Shown piece after piece: positions 35,003 to 47,000 of a DNA stretch of 64,000 nt. This DNA comes from Owenia fusiformis. Taxonomy: Eukaryota; Annelida; Polychaeta; Sabellida; Oweniidae. The translations under genes and the position numbers were made by a program. The notes beneath the pieces are model-generated. The model ran no database searches. It saw only the letters and a program-made list of their open reading frames with translations, and was not told where the DNA came from. Every line of letters begins with the position of its first letter. Position 1 is the first letter of the stretch. Where the stretch lies: contig CAIIXF020000001.1 of assembly GCA_903813345.2 (NCBI GenBank), positions 28,323,915 through 28,387,914 on the forward strand, in the 5' to 3' direction.

Positions 35003-38000
35003 GTTTGTTTACAGTCGCCTGGTGATCGTTTTTGCAATAAAATGCCTCACAAGTCAGTCCACGACCACTCTGGACGAATCATTGATATATTGTGTATCTT
35101 TAAAACAATGTATGTTGTACATATGTATGTCTATACGCATTCTTGAAGATAAATTATACTAAAAATCAAAATATTTAGAATTTTTGATTTTGTTGACTCT
35201 GACTTGAATCAGTCACTCACTCTCACTGAGTCCAAGGTTGATCCTTGCTGAGTCAGTTATATTGACAATCACTACAGGTTTAATTAGGATTATAGGTTAC
35301 TAGGTTAGGTTCTATTAATCCCATAAACAGTGGAGACGATAACCCCATTAGCGTGAAGTAAGGCAATGGCCATGTTGCACGACAAATTATGAAGCATAAG
35401 TGCGCATGTCAATAGATAATAACAACAATTGCTGTCATGTCCGTCAAGTGACGTGCAATATTTTGCACGCCAATCGACGTGCAAACTATTATCTTTTAAA
35501 AGTTTCACTTATTATCGGCAGGACGACAGGCAGTTATAAACTGGGAAACTAGTGGGCAAATCATGATCTGCATTGTATGTAATAGTTATAATCATAAACG
35601 TTTACTATTGTCCGGGTTGCATTTTGAACTAACAACTCAGGCCCGTAGCCAGGGGGGGGGGGTTCGCAGGGTTCGGGCGAACCCCCCTGGCCAAAAATTC
35701 TTTCAAAATCATGCAGTTTTTCACCATTTTGAGCACTTCTCAAGTGATTTTAGCCATATTTGGGCCAAATCCCCCTGGAAATTTTTGAAAACTAAACCCC
35801 CCTTGGCAAATCCTGGCTACGGGCCTGCAACTATTATGATGTGCTTACGTCAATGTTTACAAGAAATATTTATTCAACAGCAAACCGGAAGTAAACAAAT
35901 GATGGAAAGAAAACTAATAAATTCTGATCTAATGAGGATAGGAATTTAAATTGTTTATAATTCATGTAAGGTAATCACTAGATCATTGTAAAGAAGGTTT
36001 AAAAACTAAATCCAGCCAGGAAAAAAACGAAAAAATCAGCAACATACCGAGGACAGGAAAACACTTCTGGTCAAAAAGAAGACGGAAAGTAGACCCCATT
36101 TTAGTGATTTCCAGTGGTCTTTTCTCGGAATTGGGGCTCACGTTGTGTTAAGAGATTAAAATACCTTTGGGTCAGTACTAATTTTGTCGTAAAACCTGTC
36201 GGAAAGACAATATCTAGACAATTGGAGTAGTATTAGTAATTCCAATATGGCGTTTTTCTAGGATTCGTGCATACAAGTGCTAGATTAGATTAAATACTTG
36301 AAGAAAATGCAATAAAAAGCGTTCCATTGATCCATTTAGACTTTCCAAGAATGCAAGTTCGGTGGTGACTTCATTGGTTCGTAGCATTGACAGAAAATTC
36401 ACAAGATATAAAAGAAATATTACTTAGATTGTATATATATTAAATACTAGGTCGTCTAATTAACTTGGTGTTTCAAATTATGAATTACAATGGACATTCT
36501 GCTTATTGGCGTGATTCACGCCAATTGACATGCAAAATGGCAAACTCCGTGTTACACGTTAAATGGGGTTGTCGTCTCCACTGATAAATGTGAGGATATG
36601 ATGGCTCTCTACAGAGCTACATGTACATACAGTATAATAGAACTTTATTGAATCCTACGACCACCCTTAACGTTCTCTCAAAGCTAAAAAAGTTGCAGAG
36701 TTATGCACTTTAATCGACCAGTGTTTCAAAATATCCGCCATCAGTTGCTTTGATTTGTTCATTTAAAGCCCATGATTTGTTCAAAATATGATGTCTGAGG
36801 TTTTATTTATAACTAAATTGGAATAATCAATTATTTATTCAGGAAAGGTTTCAATTAACCAATTGGTTCTGCAATTTTTAGAAACATTAGGCAATTTTGA
36901 GACTTAAATCCTCAAAAACTTATTTTTCAAGAAAAAAAGCCAGAATATTTCTGTACATTCAGGCTAATTTTTATGGAAGTAATGTCACAATAAATAGGAC
37001 AATCAAATAGTTGCTTATTATAGAATTATGAGAAAAATTCTATGATTTATTAGAAATACTGTTTATGTATCCAACCTTTAATTTTTGTGCTCATTTCATC
37101 ACAAAAATCAGTAATCGATAGCCATGCATTGCACCATAAATAATAGCATCTTCATGTTTCTATTCCTCAAATATGTATATTATTCTTGCCTCCAGGGAGT
37201 GACTCTGAGTCAACAGAGGAACCAGTAGTTGGCAATGTAAACAAATTCTCTGTCTCGCCACCAGGATATACAGGACGGACCAAGAAAGGACATCTTATCT
37301 TTGATGCATGCTTTGAAAGTGGTATGTACCTTTTTACTTTAAACTACATAAATACAGGTCTGAGTTATAGGAAGGCAAATAATTTACAAGACTGATTTTT
37401 TCGAAAAAAACTAAATTAAATCTAATTGAAAATATTTTTTGTTTTTATTTGTTAAAACATGGAGCTATTTTTGTATCCGCACATGCAATAATGACTTATG
37501 AAGTAATCAGTCACTAAAAGATATTTGTACTCTGCACAAATCTGATTTTATATTTCAGGTAACCTAGGGCGTGTTGATTACATCACAGAATTTGAGTATG
37601 ACTTGTTCATAAGACCAGATACGTGTAACCCTAGGTTTAGGGTATGGTTTAACTTCACTGTTGAGAATGTAAAACATGATCAGGTATGTAAAGGTTGACC
37701 TGAATTAAGGCCTTGTGTACCCCCCTCACCGATCCCCATTACCCCAAAGATACACGTACCTTCTGGATATGGAAATTAAAATGGGGTTGGACAAGAGACT
37801 AGTTTGGGTTGACTTGAATTAAGGCCCTGTGTACCCTCTCCCACCCTCCCCATAACCACAATAATATACATACCTTCTGGATATGGAAATCAAAATGGAA
37901 TGGGACAAGATACTAATTTAGGTTGACTTGAATTAAAGCTTTGTGTATCCCCCCACCCCACAAATACTCCTACTGTTTATATATTATGCACTGCTCAGTA

Positions 38001-41000
38001 AAAATTATAAATCAATTTGACTTTATCTAATATTGCTCTGTTTCAATGAAAAATATGCATTGTTTATGTTTTTTATTTTTGCTTCCAGCGTGTGATATTT
38101 AATATAGTTAACTTCAGCAAAACCAAGTCACTCTATAGGGAGGGAATGTCTCCAATGGTGAAATCATCAAGCAGGCCTAAATGGTAAGATGGAGGAAGGA
38201 ATAAGAGTTTTAAAGGGACATTGAATTCCTTACAACACCCGGAGCGTCTGGCGTCTCATACATTTTGTCAATGGACGTCCCTTTTTGTCATGGCTATTAA
38301 AGTTCTATGAGGGCAAAATGTATCGAAGTTAATCAAGTAATCAACTGATATTTGTGGATAAACTCAATAGAATAGTCCCATGGAAATAATTAAAAGTCAT
38401 TTGGAAATAATCGAGACAGAGGGACATTTTTGGGGTTCAGAGTACTAAAATTTTGAAATCAATAACCCAAAAATGCACAAGGTCTTGTAACTTAAATTGA
38501 ATAATTCTAAAATTAATTTTTCTTAAATTTTCAGGGTACGGGTCCCAGCCAAAAATGTGTATTACTACAGGTGTCCGGATCATAGAAAAAACTATGTGAT
38601 GTCATTTGCATTCTGCTTTGACAGAGAACGTGATGTTTACCAATTCGCTTACTGCTATCCTTATTCATACACAAGACTACAAAATTATTTGGACAATTTA
38701 GAAAAAAGAAATTTAGATTTTGTAAATAGAGAACTCCTTTGTTTAAGTGTGGTAAGTTATTTTCCATCCCTTCTCCTAGTAGAAAATAAATTGTGATAAC
38801 AAAACTACAGGGGTCTCTAATAAATGTTATGAATGTCTCATAGGATAAATGTTAAATGTAGTTTTGACTTTTTCAACATTATTTTTTTGAAAAATAAAGA
38901 AAAAGTGAGACCATTTAACAATACATCATGTAAGAATTAGTAGCCTTTGCCTTGTTCAGAATTGTTAAGGAAATATGTATCATATTTTTATTTTAATTGT
39001 TACCATTGTATGTTAATTGTTACCACTGCATGTTAATCATTACCACTGTATGTTTCAGCAACAAAGGAGGCTAGATATGTTAACCATAACAAACCCTGAA
39101 AACCTTGATCCTGATAATGAGAAACAGAAAGTTGTATTCATCACTGCAAGGGTACATCCTGGTGAAACACCAGCATCATACATATGCCAAGGTAACCTGA
39201 AATTGTTAACTGAGGCCATGCATGAGTTGCATTGTATGCAGCTTTAAACATGAGGCTGCAACTTTGCAACTTGTGTATTACGGCTTACATGGAATTCAAT
39301 GAGCACATGAATAAAGGCTCTTTGTGATAGTGTACCCATGTACCTGTATTCATAAATCGGGCAATATGCTTCACAAATTTTATTATCAGAACTATATCAT
39401 CCAATGAAACTGTCAATTTTGTTTATCTTCAGGTATATTGGACTTTCTTGTCAGTAACCATCCTATTGCCAAAATCCTACGAGATCACATCGTGTTCAAA
39501 ATTGTCCCCATGCTAAATCCCGATGGAGTCTACCTAGGAAACTACAGGTAAAGTCTAAAATGAAGAAAGAAGGTGCCAATAGATGGCAACATTGAAATAG
39601 GTTCTATATTAGCATGTAAATCTTCTGCATGTAAATGCTGCATTTCTGAGAATTCTAAATATCTCTTGAATGGATTTCATTGATATTGAACCAAGAACAA
39701 CTAAATTTTGAGAGATGATTCCATCATATACACAATTATACACATAAACATTGCAAGTATTCATGTGTAAAAATACATTGACTACATGTATATTATATTT
39801 TATTGTACTTTAAATGTAGATTATGGATTTTGATGTGAATAGAATTGACTGAAACCGTTACTGACATCTCCGCATGTAAATCACATTGACTATATCGATA
39901 TGTTTTTATTTTATTTACATGTACTTGTATTACAGATGCTCCCTTATGGGTTTTGATCTGAATAGACATTGGATGGAACCATCACCATGGGCACACCCTA
40001 CACTCTATGCATGTAAAAATCTCATGATGGAACTAGACAGAAGTCAAGTAATTAATTTCATTATTACAGCTAGGATTATTCAATTGAAAACTTTTCTAAA
40101 ATTAAAGTTGGTTTAAAAAATATTGTATTGACTGGGATGATCTTTACCCTATTGATACCAGTATTTTTGTCTTATTCAAAACTCTTTACCAATTTTCAGT
40201 CTGGGAGTTAAAAAACATGATGAAACTATATTCCCAAATAACTTTTTCATTGCAGAAAGATGATCTTGATTTTTACATAGACATTCACGCTCATTCAACA
40301 TTAATGAACGGGTTTATGTATGGTAATACATACGAGGACATGGACAGGTTTGAAAGACAGGCAGTGTTCCCCAAACTCCTCTGCGGCAATGCGGAAGACT
40401 TCTCAATGAGTAACACATCATTCAATAAAGATGCTGTAAAAGCTGGTACAGGCAGAAGGTAGGCTGATTCTGTTTAATGTCAATGTTGTAACATTGAGGT
40501 ATATTCAACAAATTAAACATGCAACTAAAAGAAAACAGGGAGTGGAAGTGAAGGAACGTTCTCTGCATACATTTTTAATACAATTCTAACATATACAAGG
40601 GATGTTCTATAAGTCATTAAACCTGGTAACTATCAATATGTATCAGGCCCGTAGCCAGGGGGTCGTTCAAGGAGTTTGAACTTTTCAAGTGATTTTGGCT
40701 ATTTTGGGGGCAAAGATGTCAAACGTGAACCCTCCCTGGAATTTTTTAAAAAGTGAACCCCCTTTGCAAAAGCTGGCTTACCGGAGCTGCGTATTCCATG
40801 CCTCTACTCTGTAATGTTACATCATCAGCACTATTTAGTGTGCAAAATTCCTACTGGACTATTTTACATTCCTCATATTTTATAACTACTTTGTTATTGA
40901 ACACTATCTAAGAGGTGAATCATGGACCAGATAAAGATAGTATCAAAACAGTGTTCTCCCAAACATTGATGCAATTTTGGCAACACATTTTTTTTAAAAC

Positions 41001-44000
41001 ATTTTTTTAATTTATTCATTCACTATAATTGCCTTACATTAATTGATAGGGTCAGCAATATTTTCCCATAAAAAGGTATATCACTGTATATAACTATTAG
41101 TATTCATTGAGAATATGTTACAATGTGTTTCTTTTGAAAAAAGATAATTTGGAAATTAGTTTTACATGTTGAAAATTCAGTTGGATCCAGTTAAGAAACA
41201 ATCATATGGAGAACACCAAAAATATAATATAACACACCAAAGGTTGGAACAAAATGTAAAATAGTTACTTACTTTAACTTTTGGGGTAATCTTTTTGTAG
41301 TAAGTGTAAGGATTATATTTCATCTTAGTCGCCATGGTGATATGTAATACAACCATCTAATATACATGTGCTGTTAATCCTCTATGTGTTGTAGTCTAAT
41401 CTGCACATCTTCTAGAAACATGTGCTTCATCATTTTGAAACAACAATTAGACATGAATAATCCAAAGAGGCCTCCAACTCTAAAACATTTGTTAAGTGTC
41501 AACAACACATTGATAAAATTGTTTTAGATTTGAATTTTCAAAAAATGAAGATTAATTTTTTTCACCATTTCTTACAATTATGTTGCTTGACTCTACAACC
41601 TGGTTTAAAGTTAGTTCATAATATTAAAGTGTTTTGATTTTTAAAAAAAATAAAATAAAATTTTATCATCTGTATGTGGATTCTCACTCTTGGAGGCCTC
41701 AATGGGCTATAAAATGTTCCCATACATCATATGTCAGTATATGCCAGAGGGGCTGAGGTACACCCAGCAAAACTTTACTGCAGTTTGACATTGTGACTTT
41801 AACTGCTTTAATGCTATGGGCTATGACATCTTCATTGTTTTAAAGTGTTCCCTTATGTTATCTTGAACATTATAACATGCTTAACTTTCTGTATGGTGTT
41901 GTACTTTCTACTCTACCATAGTTTCATTTTTGCTATTAATTCCCATGTTTAAAGAGAGAATCAGATTAAGTGAGCAGGAAAACAAAATATTTTTGGCTCA
42001 TATCGTTTCTTGTCATGTCTAAAAATCCCAAAAGTACATACGTTATTCCAGACTATAAAGATTTTTACAATAGTGTATTATTTTTCTATTCTAAAGGCTA
42101 CCATTTTTATTATTCAGGAGAATTTAAACAATTTTCCCTCATTTTGTACTTTGAATCCTTAATAACTAACCAGTTTATCTTGGATCACTTTGGAGATGTT
42201 GTATTTGAGATTGTAAGGAATACATTGGTAGGTCAACTGTGCATGTTCCTTGCAATTATGCCACCCCTATTGATCTGATTCTGACTTTAAGAACTGTTCT
42301 TGATTTTCAAATTACATTTGAGTGATCACATTCAACATTCATTAAGGTTAATATTTTGGTTTTGTAAAAAATTGTTCAATCTTTGACAAAGTTTTACATA
42401 GCGAGTGTTACACTACAAAAGTTCAATGGTTAGAAGCTATAACACCAACATTAACAGTTACCTGTGAACTAATGTATATTTCTACCTTTTTGATTAATTA
42501 CAGGTGATTTTAACACAAAAGCTCATAGCTGTCCATCTTCCACTAGCCACCTTTAATTAACAATTAATTAACATGTAAATGAGCATGTAGAAAAGTTTAA
42601 TAAATATGCATTAAATTCCAATTTTTGAATGGGTTGTATTTTTGTCGATAGGTCATTTTATATAAACTAATAAATTATACTAATAAACTATTAAAGAGAC
42701 TCTATTGAGACTTCTCTGTGGCATTTTTTCTTTATTCCTTTTTGTTTTGAATTTTTAACACCATAACATTAACTAACTACTCAATATGCAACTTTTCACC
42801 GCGTAGAATTTTAAAATATTAAGTTTGAAAATTCCATTTTTATAATGGAGCTCAATGGGAAAAAATACATAATTTGAATTATTTTCAAACGTAGCGGCGC
42901 GATTTTGATAAAATTGACAGATATAATAAATATTGGTAAGACAAAATGTTTGATGAAAAATGAAGAAAATTCACCGTCCTGGTTACGCAAACTATAGAAA
43001 AATCTGAAATAATCATAAAAACCTGTAAAAATAGATTGAAGGGGGTGATATTCATTTTTAATGTGCCTTTCACTACTACAGGGTAACCATAATTTTGGTA
43101 CTGATTTGATTTTTCAATGAAAATCATTTCTATAGTGTATAGTCAGTTTAAATAATACAATTGGTATATTTCTTTACTGAACAGTGCAATCATTTATTTA
43201 TTTATCAACAGTAATGCAAACTACATATTATACAGTTAGTAAGATATTAAAATAATTCTATTAAAATTAAAGCATTGCCAGAATGTGTTGACAGCTGGCA
43301 AAAAATTAAAGAATTTGAAGAAAAATAGCCACCCAATGAACACTTACACCTGCTAACTGCCACTTTGCAAAGAGTTTATTCAAGCAAGAAAACTATTTGG
43401 AAAAACGTAATTTCGGGTTGAACATGGTACCCACCACTCTGGTTACCTTAGCAACCATCTCTCAAGAACCAATCAAAATTGAGGTCCCAAAGGACCTTAT
43501 ACACCCTCCATTGGGATCTCCCCATGAAAAAGAAAATTTATCTGATTTTTCAAAATGAGTATTCGAGGTATATCCAGAATTATGGCAATGTCTATACTTT
43601 CTATACATTGTCTATACTTTCTATACTTTCGATCTCCTTTTTCATACTATCTGCCTTCGACGTTTCTATACTTTCTATACTTTCGAACTGCTTTTTCATA
43701 CCAACTGCCTTTGACAAATCAGATGTCTATAGTTTCTATACTTTCGAAATGCCTTTTCATACTAACTGCCTTTGACAAAGCAGATGTCTATAGTTTCTAT
43801 ACTTTCTATACTTTCGATCTGCTTTTTCCTATAACTGTCTTAGACAAATCAGATGTCTATAGTTTCTATACTTTCGATCTGCTATTTCCCAGAACTGTCT
43901 TCGACAAATCAGATGTCTATAGTTTCTATACTTTCTATACTTTCGATCTGCTTTTTCTCATAACTGTCTTCGACAAATCAGATGTCTACAGTTTCTATAC

Positions 44001-47000
44001 TTTCTATCTGCTTTTCACAAAACTGTCTTTGACAAATAAGATGTCTATAGTTTCTATACTTTCTATCTGCTATTTCCCAGAACTGTATTCGACATATCAG
44101 ATGCATTCGATCTGCTTTTTCCCAGAAATGTCTTAGACAAATCAAATGTCTATAGTTTCTATACTTTCTATGCTTTTCCCAATAACTGTCTTCGACAAAT
44201 CAGATGTCTATAGTTTCTATACTTTCTATACTTTCGATCTGCTTTTCCCCATAACTGTCTTCGACAAATCAAATGTCTATAGTTTCCATACTTTCGATCT
44301 GCTTTTCGAAATAACTGTCTTCGACAAAATCAGATGTCTATAGTTTCTATACTTTCGATCTGCTTTTCCCCATAACTGTCTTCGACAAATCAAATGTCTA
44401 TAGTTTCTATACTTTCTATACTTTCGATCTGCTTTTCCCCATAACTGTCTTCGACAAATCAGATGTCTATAGTTTCTATACTTTCTATCTGCTTTTCCCC
44501 ATAACTGTCTTCGACAAATCAGATGTTTTACAATGTATAGAAAGTATCGAAAGTATAGAAAGTATAGACATAGGGATTTCGCCAAAATGTAAAGTATAGA
44601 AAGTATCGGAAGTATAGACATAGGGAATTCACCAAAATCAAAAGTATAGACAGTATAGAAAGTATAGACATGTATAGACTTTAGAGAGTCCAATCGTCTA
44701 AGAATGAAAAAAGTATCATTAAAAAAAGCAGTTCGAAAGTATAGAAAGTATAGAATATGCCATAATTTTGGATATACATGGAGTATTCTGCTTTAATTAT
44801 TAGACTCCAGATGTCAATCTGGAGTCTATTGTTTTTGCCAGTATTCTTATTCTTCTTCTTCTTATTATTCTTTAAGAGTTTTTTCAATAACTATAAGGTA
44901 TCCAGTAAAGACCATAATACAGTTTATTTAGGTTCAGTATCTAGTTGGTGGGAAATTGGGTCAAATTTTTATCTAGGTCAAAGGTCAGGATCTGGGTCAA
45001 ATCCAGTACTTTGTCACTTTTTTCGATTTTCTCAGTCGTCCTTCAATATTTTCGATCCGGGTTTTTTTCATTGTGTTCCTCATAAAGAAGTAGGAAATCT
45101 AGGGTCGATTTAGTTTTTTGATATCTCGAACCGATTTCGAGATATCAGTGTCCGAAAACGAGGTCCGAAAAAAAGTTCTCCGAATTCAATGTCAAGGGTA
45201 TTCCCCTTATAGGAAATTTTCTCAGGATTCCGAATCTGAAAACCGAATTGAAATCCGACTTCCGGTTCAAAAGTTATGACGTTTTGAAAGTTCTAGAAAA
45301 ATCGATCTGATGGTACCCTCATAGAAAGTCAAGAAAAGTGAAAAAAATTGAAAAAATACCAGTCCAGTCATTTCCAGGTCCAGGTCAAGGTCCAGTCCGA
45401 GTCCAAGTCCAGCGTTGGTCCAGGTTCAAGTCAAGTCTAGGTCTAAATCCAGTCCAGGGCCTAGGTCAAAATCTAGGTCAAATTCAAAGTTTTTCCATAT
45501 TTTTGCGATTCTGACACTACACTTAAATTATATTCTTCGAAATTTTGTATACATGTAGCCAATAGTGTGTAAATAGTGTTAGCCTTTTGCCGTCAGAAAG
45601 TATTTTGACCCACTTTTGAGATATGGTGTCCGAAAAGTAGGTCAAAATAAAAAGTTCTTCAAATTGAACGTATGAGTTATGAATTAAGGATAGAATTTTC
45701 CCAGGAATCCGATTCTGCAAACCAAATTTGATCCGACTTCTGGTTCGGAAGTTATGGCGTTTTGAAAGCTCAAAATCGCTAAATTTGGAGCCCCATGTTA
45801 AGTCAATGGGAAAAAAAGATTTTTTTGAAGTGTAAAATACAAGATATTGACTGAATACAGCTTAATATAATGAAAGCTTTTAAAAGAAGAAGACCTCAAA
45901 GCCACCTAGAATCAAAATTTGGTCAGCAAAATGCCTAGGTCAAAATCTAGGTCAAATTCATAGTTTTTCTTTATTTTTGCGATTCTGACACTATATTTTC
46001 ATGATTTGCTTCAAAATTTTGTAGACAGGTAGGAAAGAGTGTGCTAATAGTGTTAGCTTTTTGCCATCATGAAGTATTTCAACCCACTTTTGAGATATGG
46101 TGTCCGAAATGTAGGTCAAAATAAAAAAAAATTCCAAATTTAACATATGAGTTATGAATTAAGGGTAGAATTTTCTCAGGAATCCGAGTCTGCAAACCAA
46201 ATTTCGATCCGACTTCCGGTTCGAAAGTTATGGCGTTTTGAAATTTCGAGAAAAATCGATCTGATGGTTTCCTGATAGAAAGTCAAGAGTAGAGAAGAAA
46301 ATATTGAAAAATGCATCCATCCTTCCTTTGTGATCCTATCGTATCCTTCTTATCTACCTTTCCTTCGTATTCTCTCCTTCCTATCCTTCCTATTCTATTC
46401 CTTCTTCCTATTCTATTCTATCATTCTTTCCTATTCTATCCTATCGTTCCTTCCTATTTTAGCCTATCCTTCCTTCCTTTTTCATCCATCCATCCATCTT
46501 TTTCTGGATGACTCAGCTTATTTTGGATGACTAGGCTTATTCTGGATGACTCGGCTAAAAAAAAGTCTAGATCTGGAGTCTGAAATTGAACTTCGTTCAA
46601 TTTCCAAAGTCTAGTTACATTTATATTCACACTAGTATTTTGTTGACCTATATTCAGCACTGTATTGATGTATAGGCCACTTATTAGGGTCATAATTCAA
46701 TCATGAAGTGTAGAGGCATATGATTCCAAACCAGGAAGTATTTTTGTGTCTGTCAAAATCCATTTGCATCCTACGCATCCCTACATCTTATCCAAATATG
46801 TTACTACATAATGAAATAAAATAGTATATTCTTTGGTTTTACAAAGTTGTATGATTTTTGATAAGTGTAAAAGTTGTTTTTGGAGCATTTTTCTATAGCC
46901 ATTTTGTAGGGAAAAAATGATGAAAAAATGTACAATCTTTTAATTTTAAGTATGACCTGAATCGATTGCAAACTTCATATTTGCACATTTGATGAGATAA

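Larger units (their letters stand above)
35003..37195 (+). other. AGBL4 intron 1 with nested elements
   Basis: 2.2-kb intron, more than half of it filled by the inverted-repeat element 35328-36583 and the smaller one nested inside it. Confidence 0.8.
44802..46614. mobile_element. Helentron/Helitron-like non-autonomous element
   Basis: The left end is a perfect hairpin AGACTCCAGAT-GTCA-ATCTGGAGTCT (44802-44827). Near the right end ATCTGGAGTCT recurs (46571-46581), followed by a 10-bp-stem hairpin GAAATTGAAC-TTC-GTTCAATTTC (46582-46604), then CAAAGT and terminal CTAG (46611-46614) before T. Subterminal inverted repeats, a 3' hairpin and a CTAG/T end are the Helentron pattern. The inside has three related units of about 400 bp and pyrimidine-rich minisatellites (46310-46500). 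No Rep/helicase is present. Confidence 0.55.

Noticed and set aside
35563-35949. 128-codon plus-strand frame
   Set aside because: Runs through a nested MITE; no recognisable protein.
43555-44136. 193-codon plus-strand open frame rich in YSFYTF and DKSDV repeats
   Set aside because: It is a translation of the 60-80-bp minisatellite, whose units keep frames open; no gene features.
44277-44693. 138-codon minus-strand open frame with [15 protein letters not shown] repeats
   Set aside because: Same minisatellite read on the other strand.
45120-45146. Short palindrome GATATCTCGAA...TTTCGAGATATC as a possible regulatory hairpin
   Set aside because: Part of the Helentron-like element's internal repeat; no independent meaning.
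46311-46530. Plus-strand open frames rich in P, S, L and F
   Set aside because: Low-complexity CCTTCCTATT repeat; no stops because of composition.
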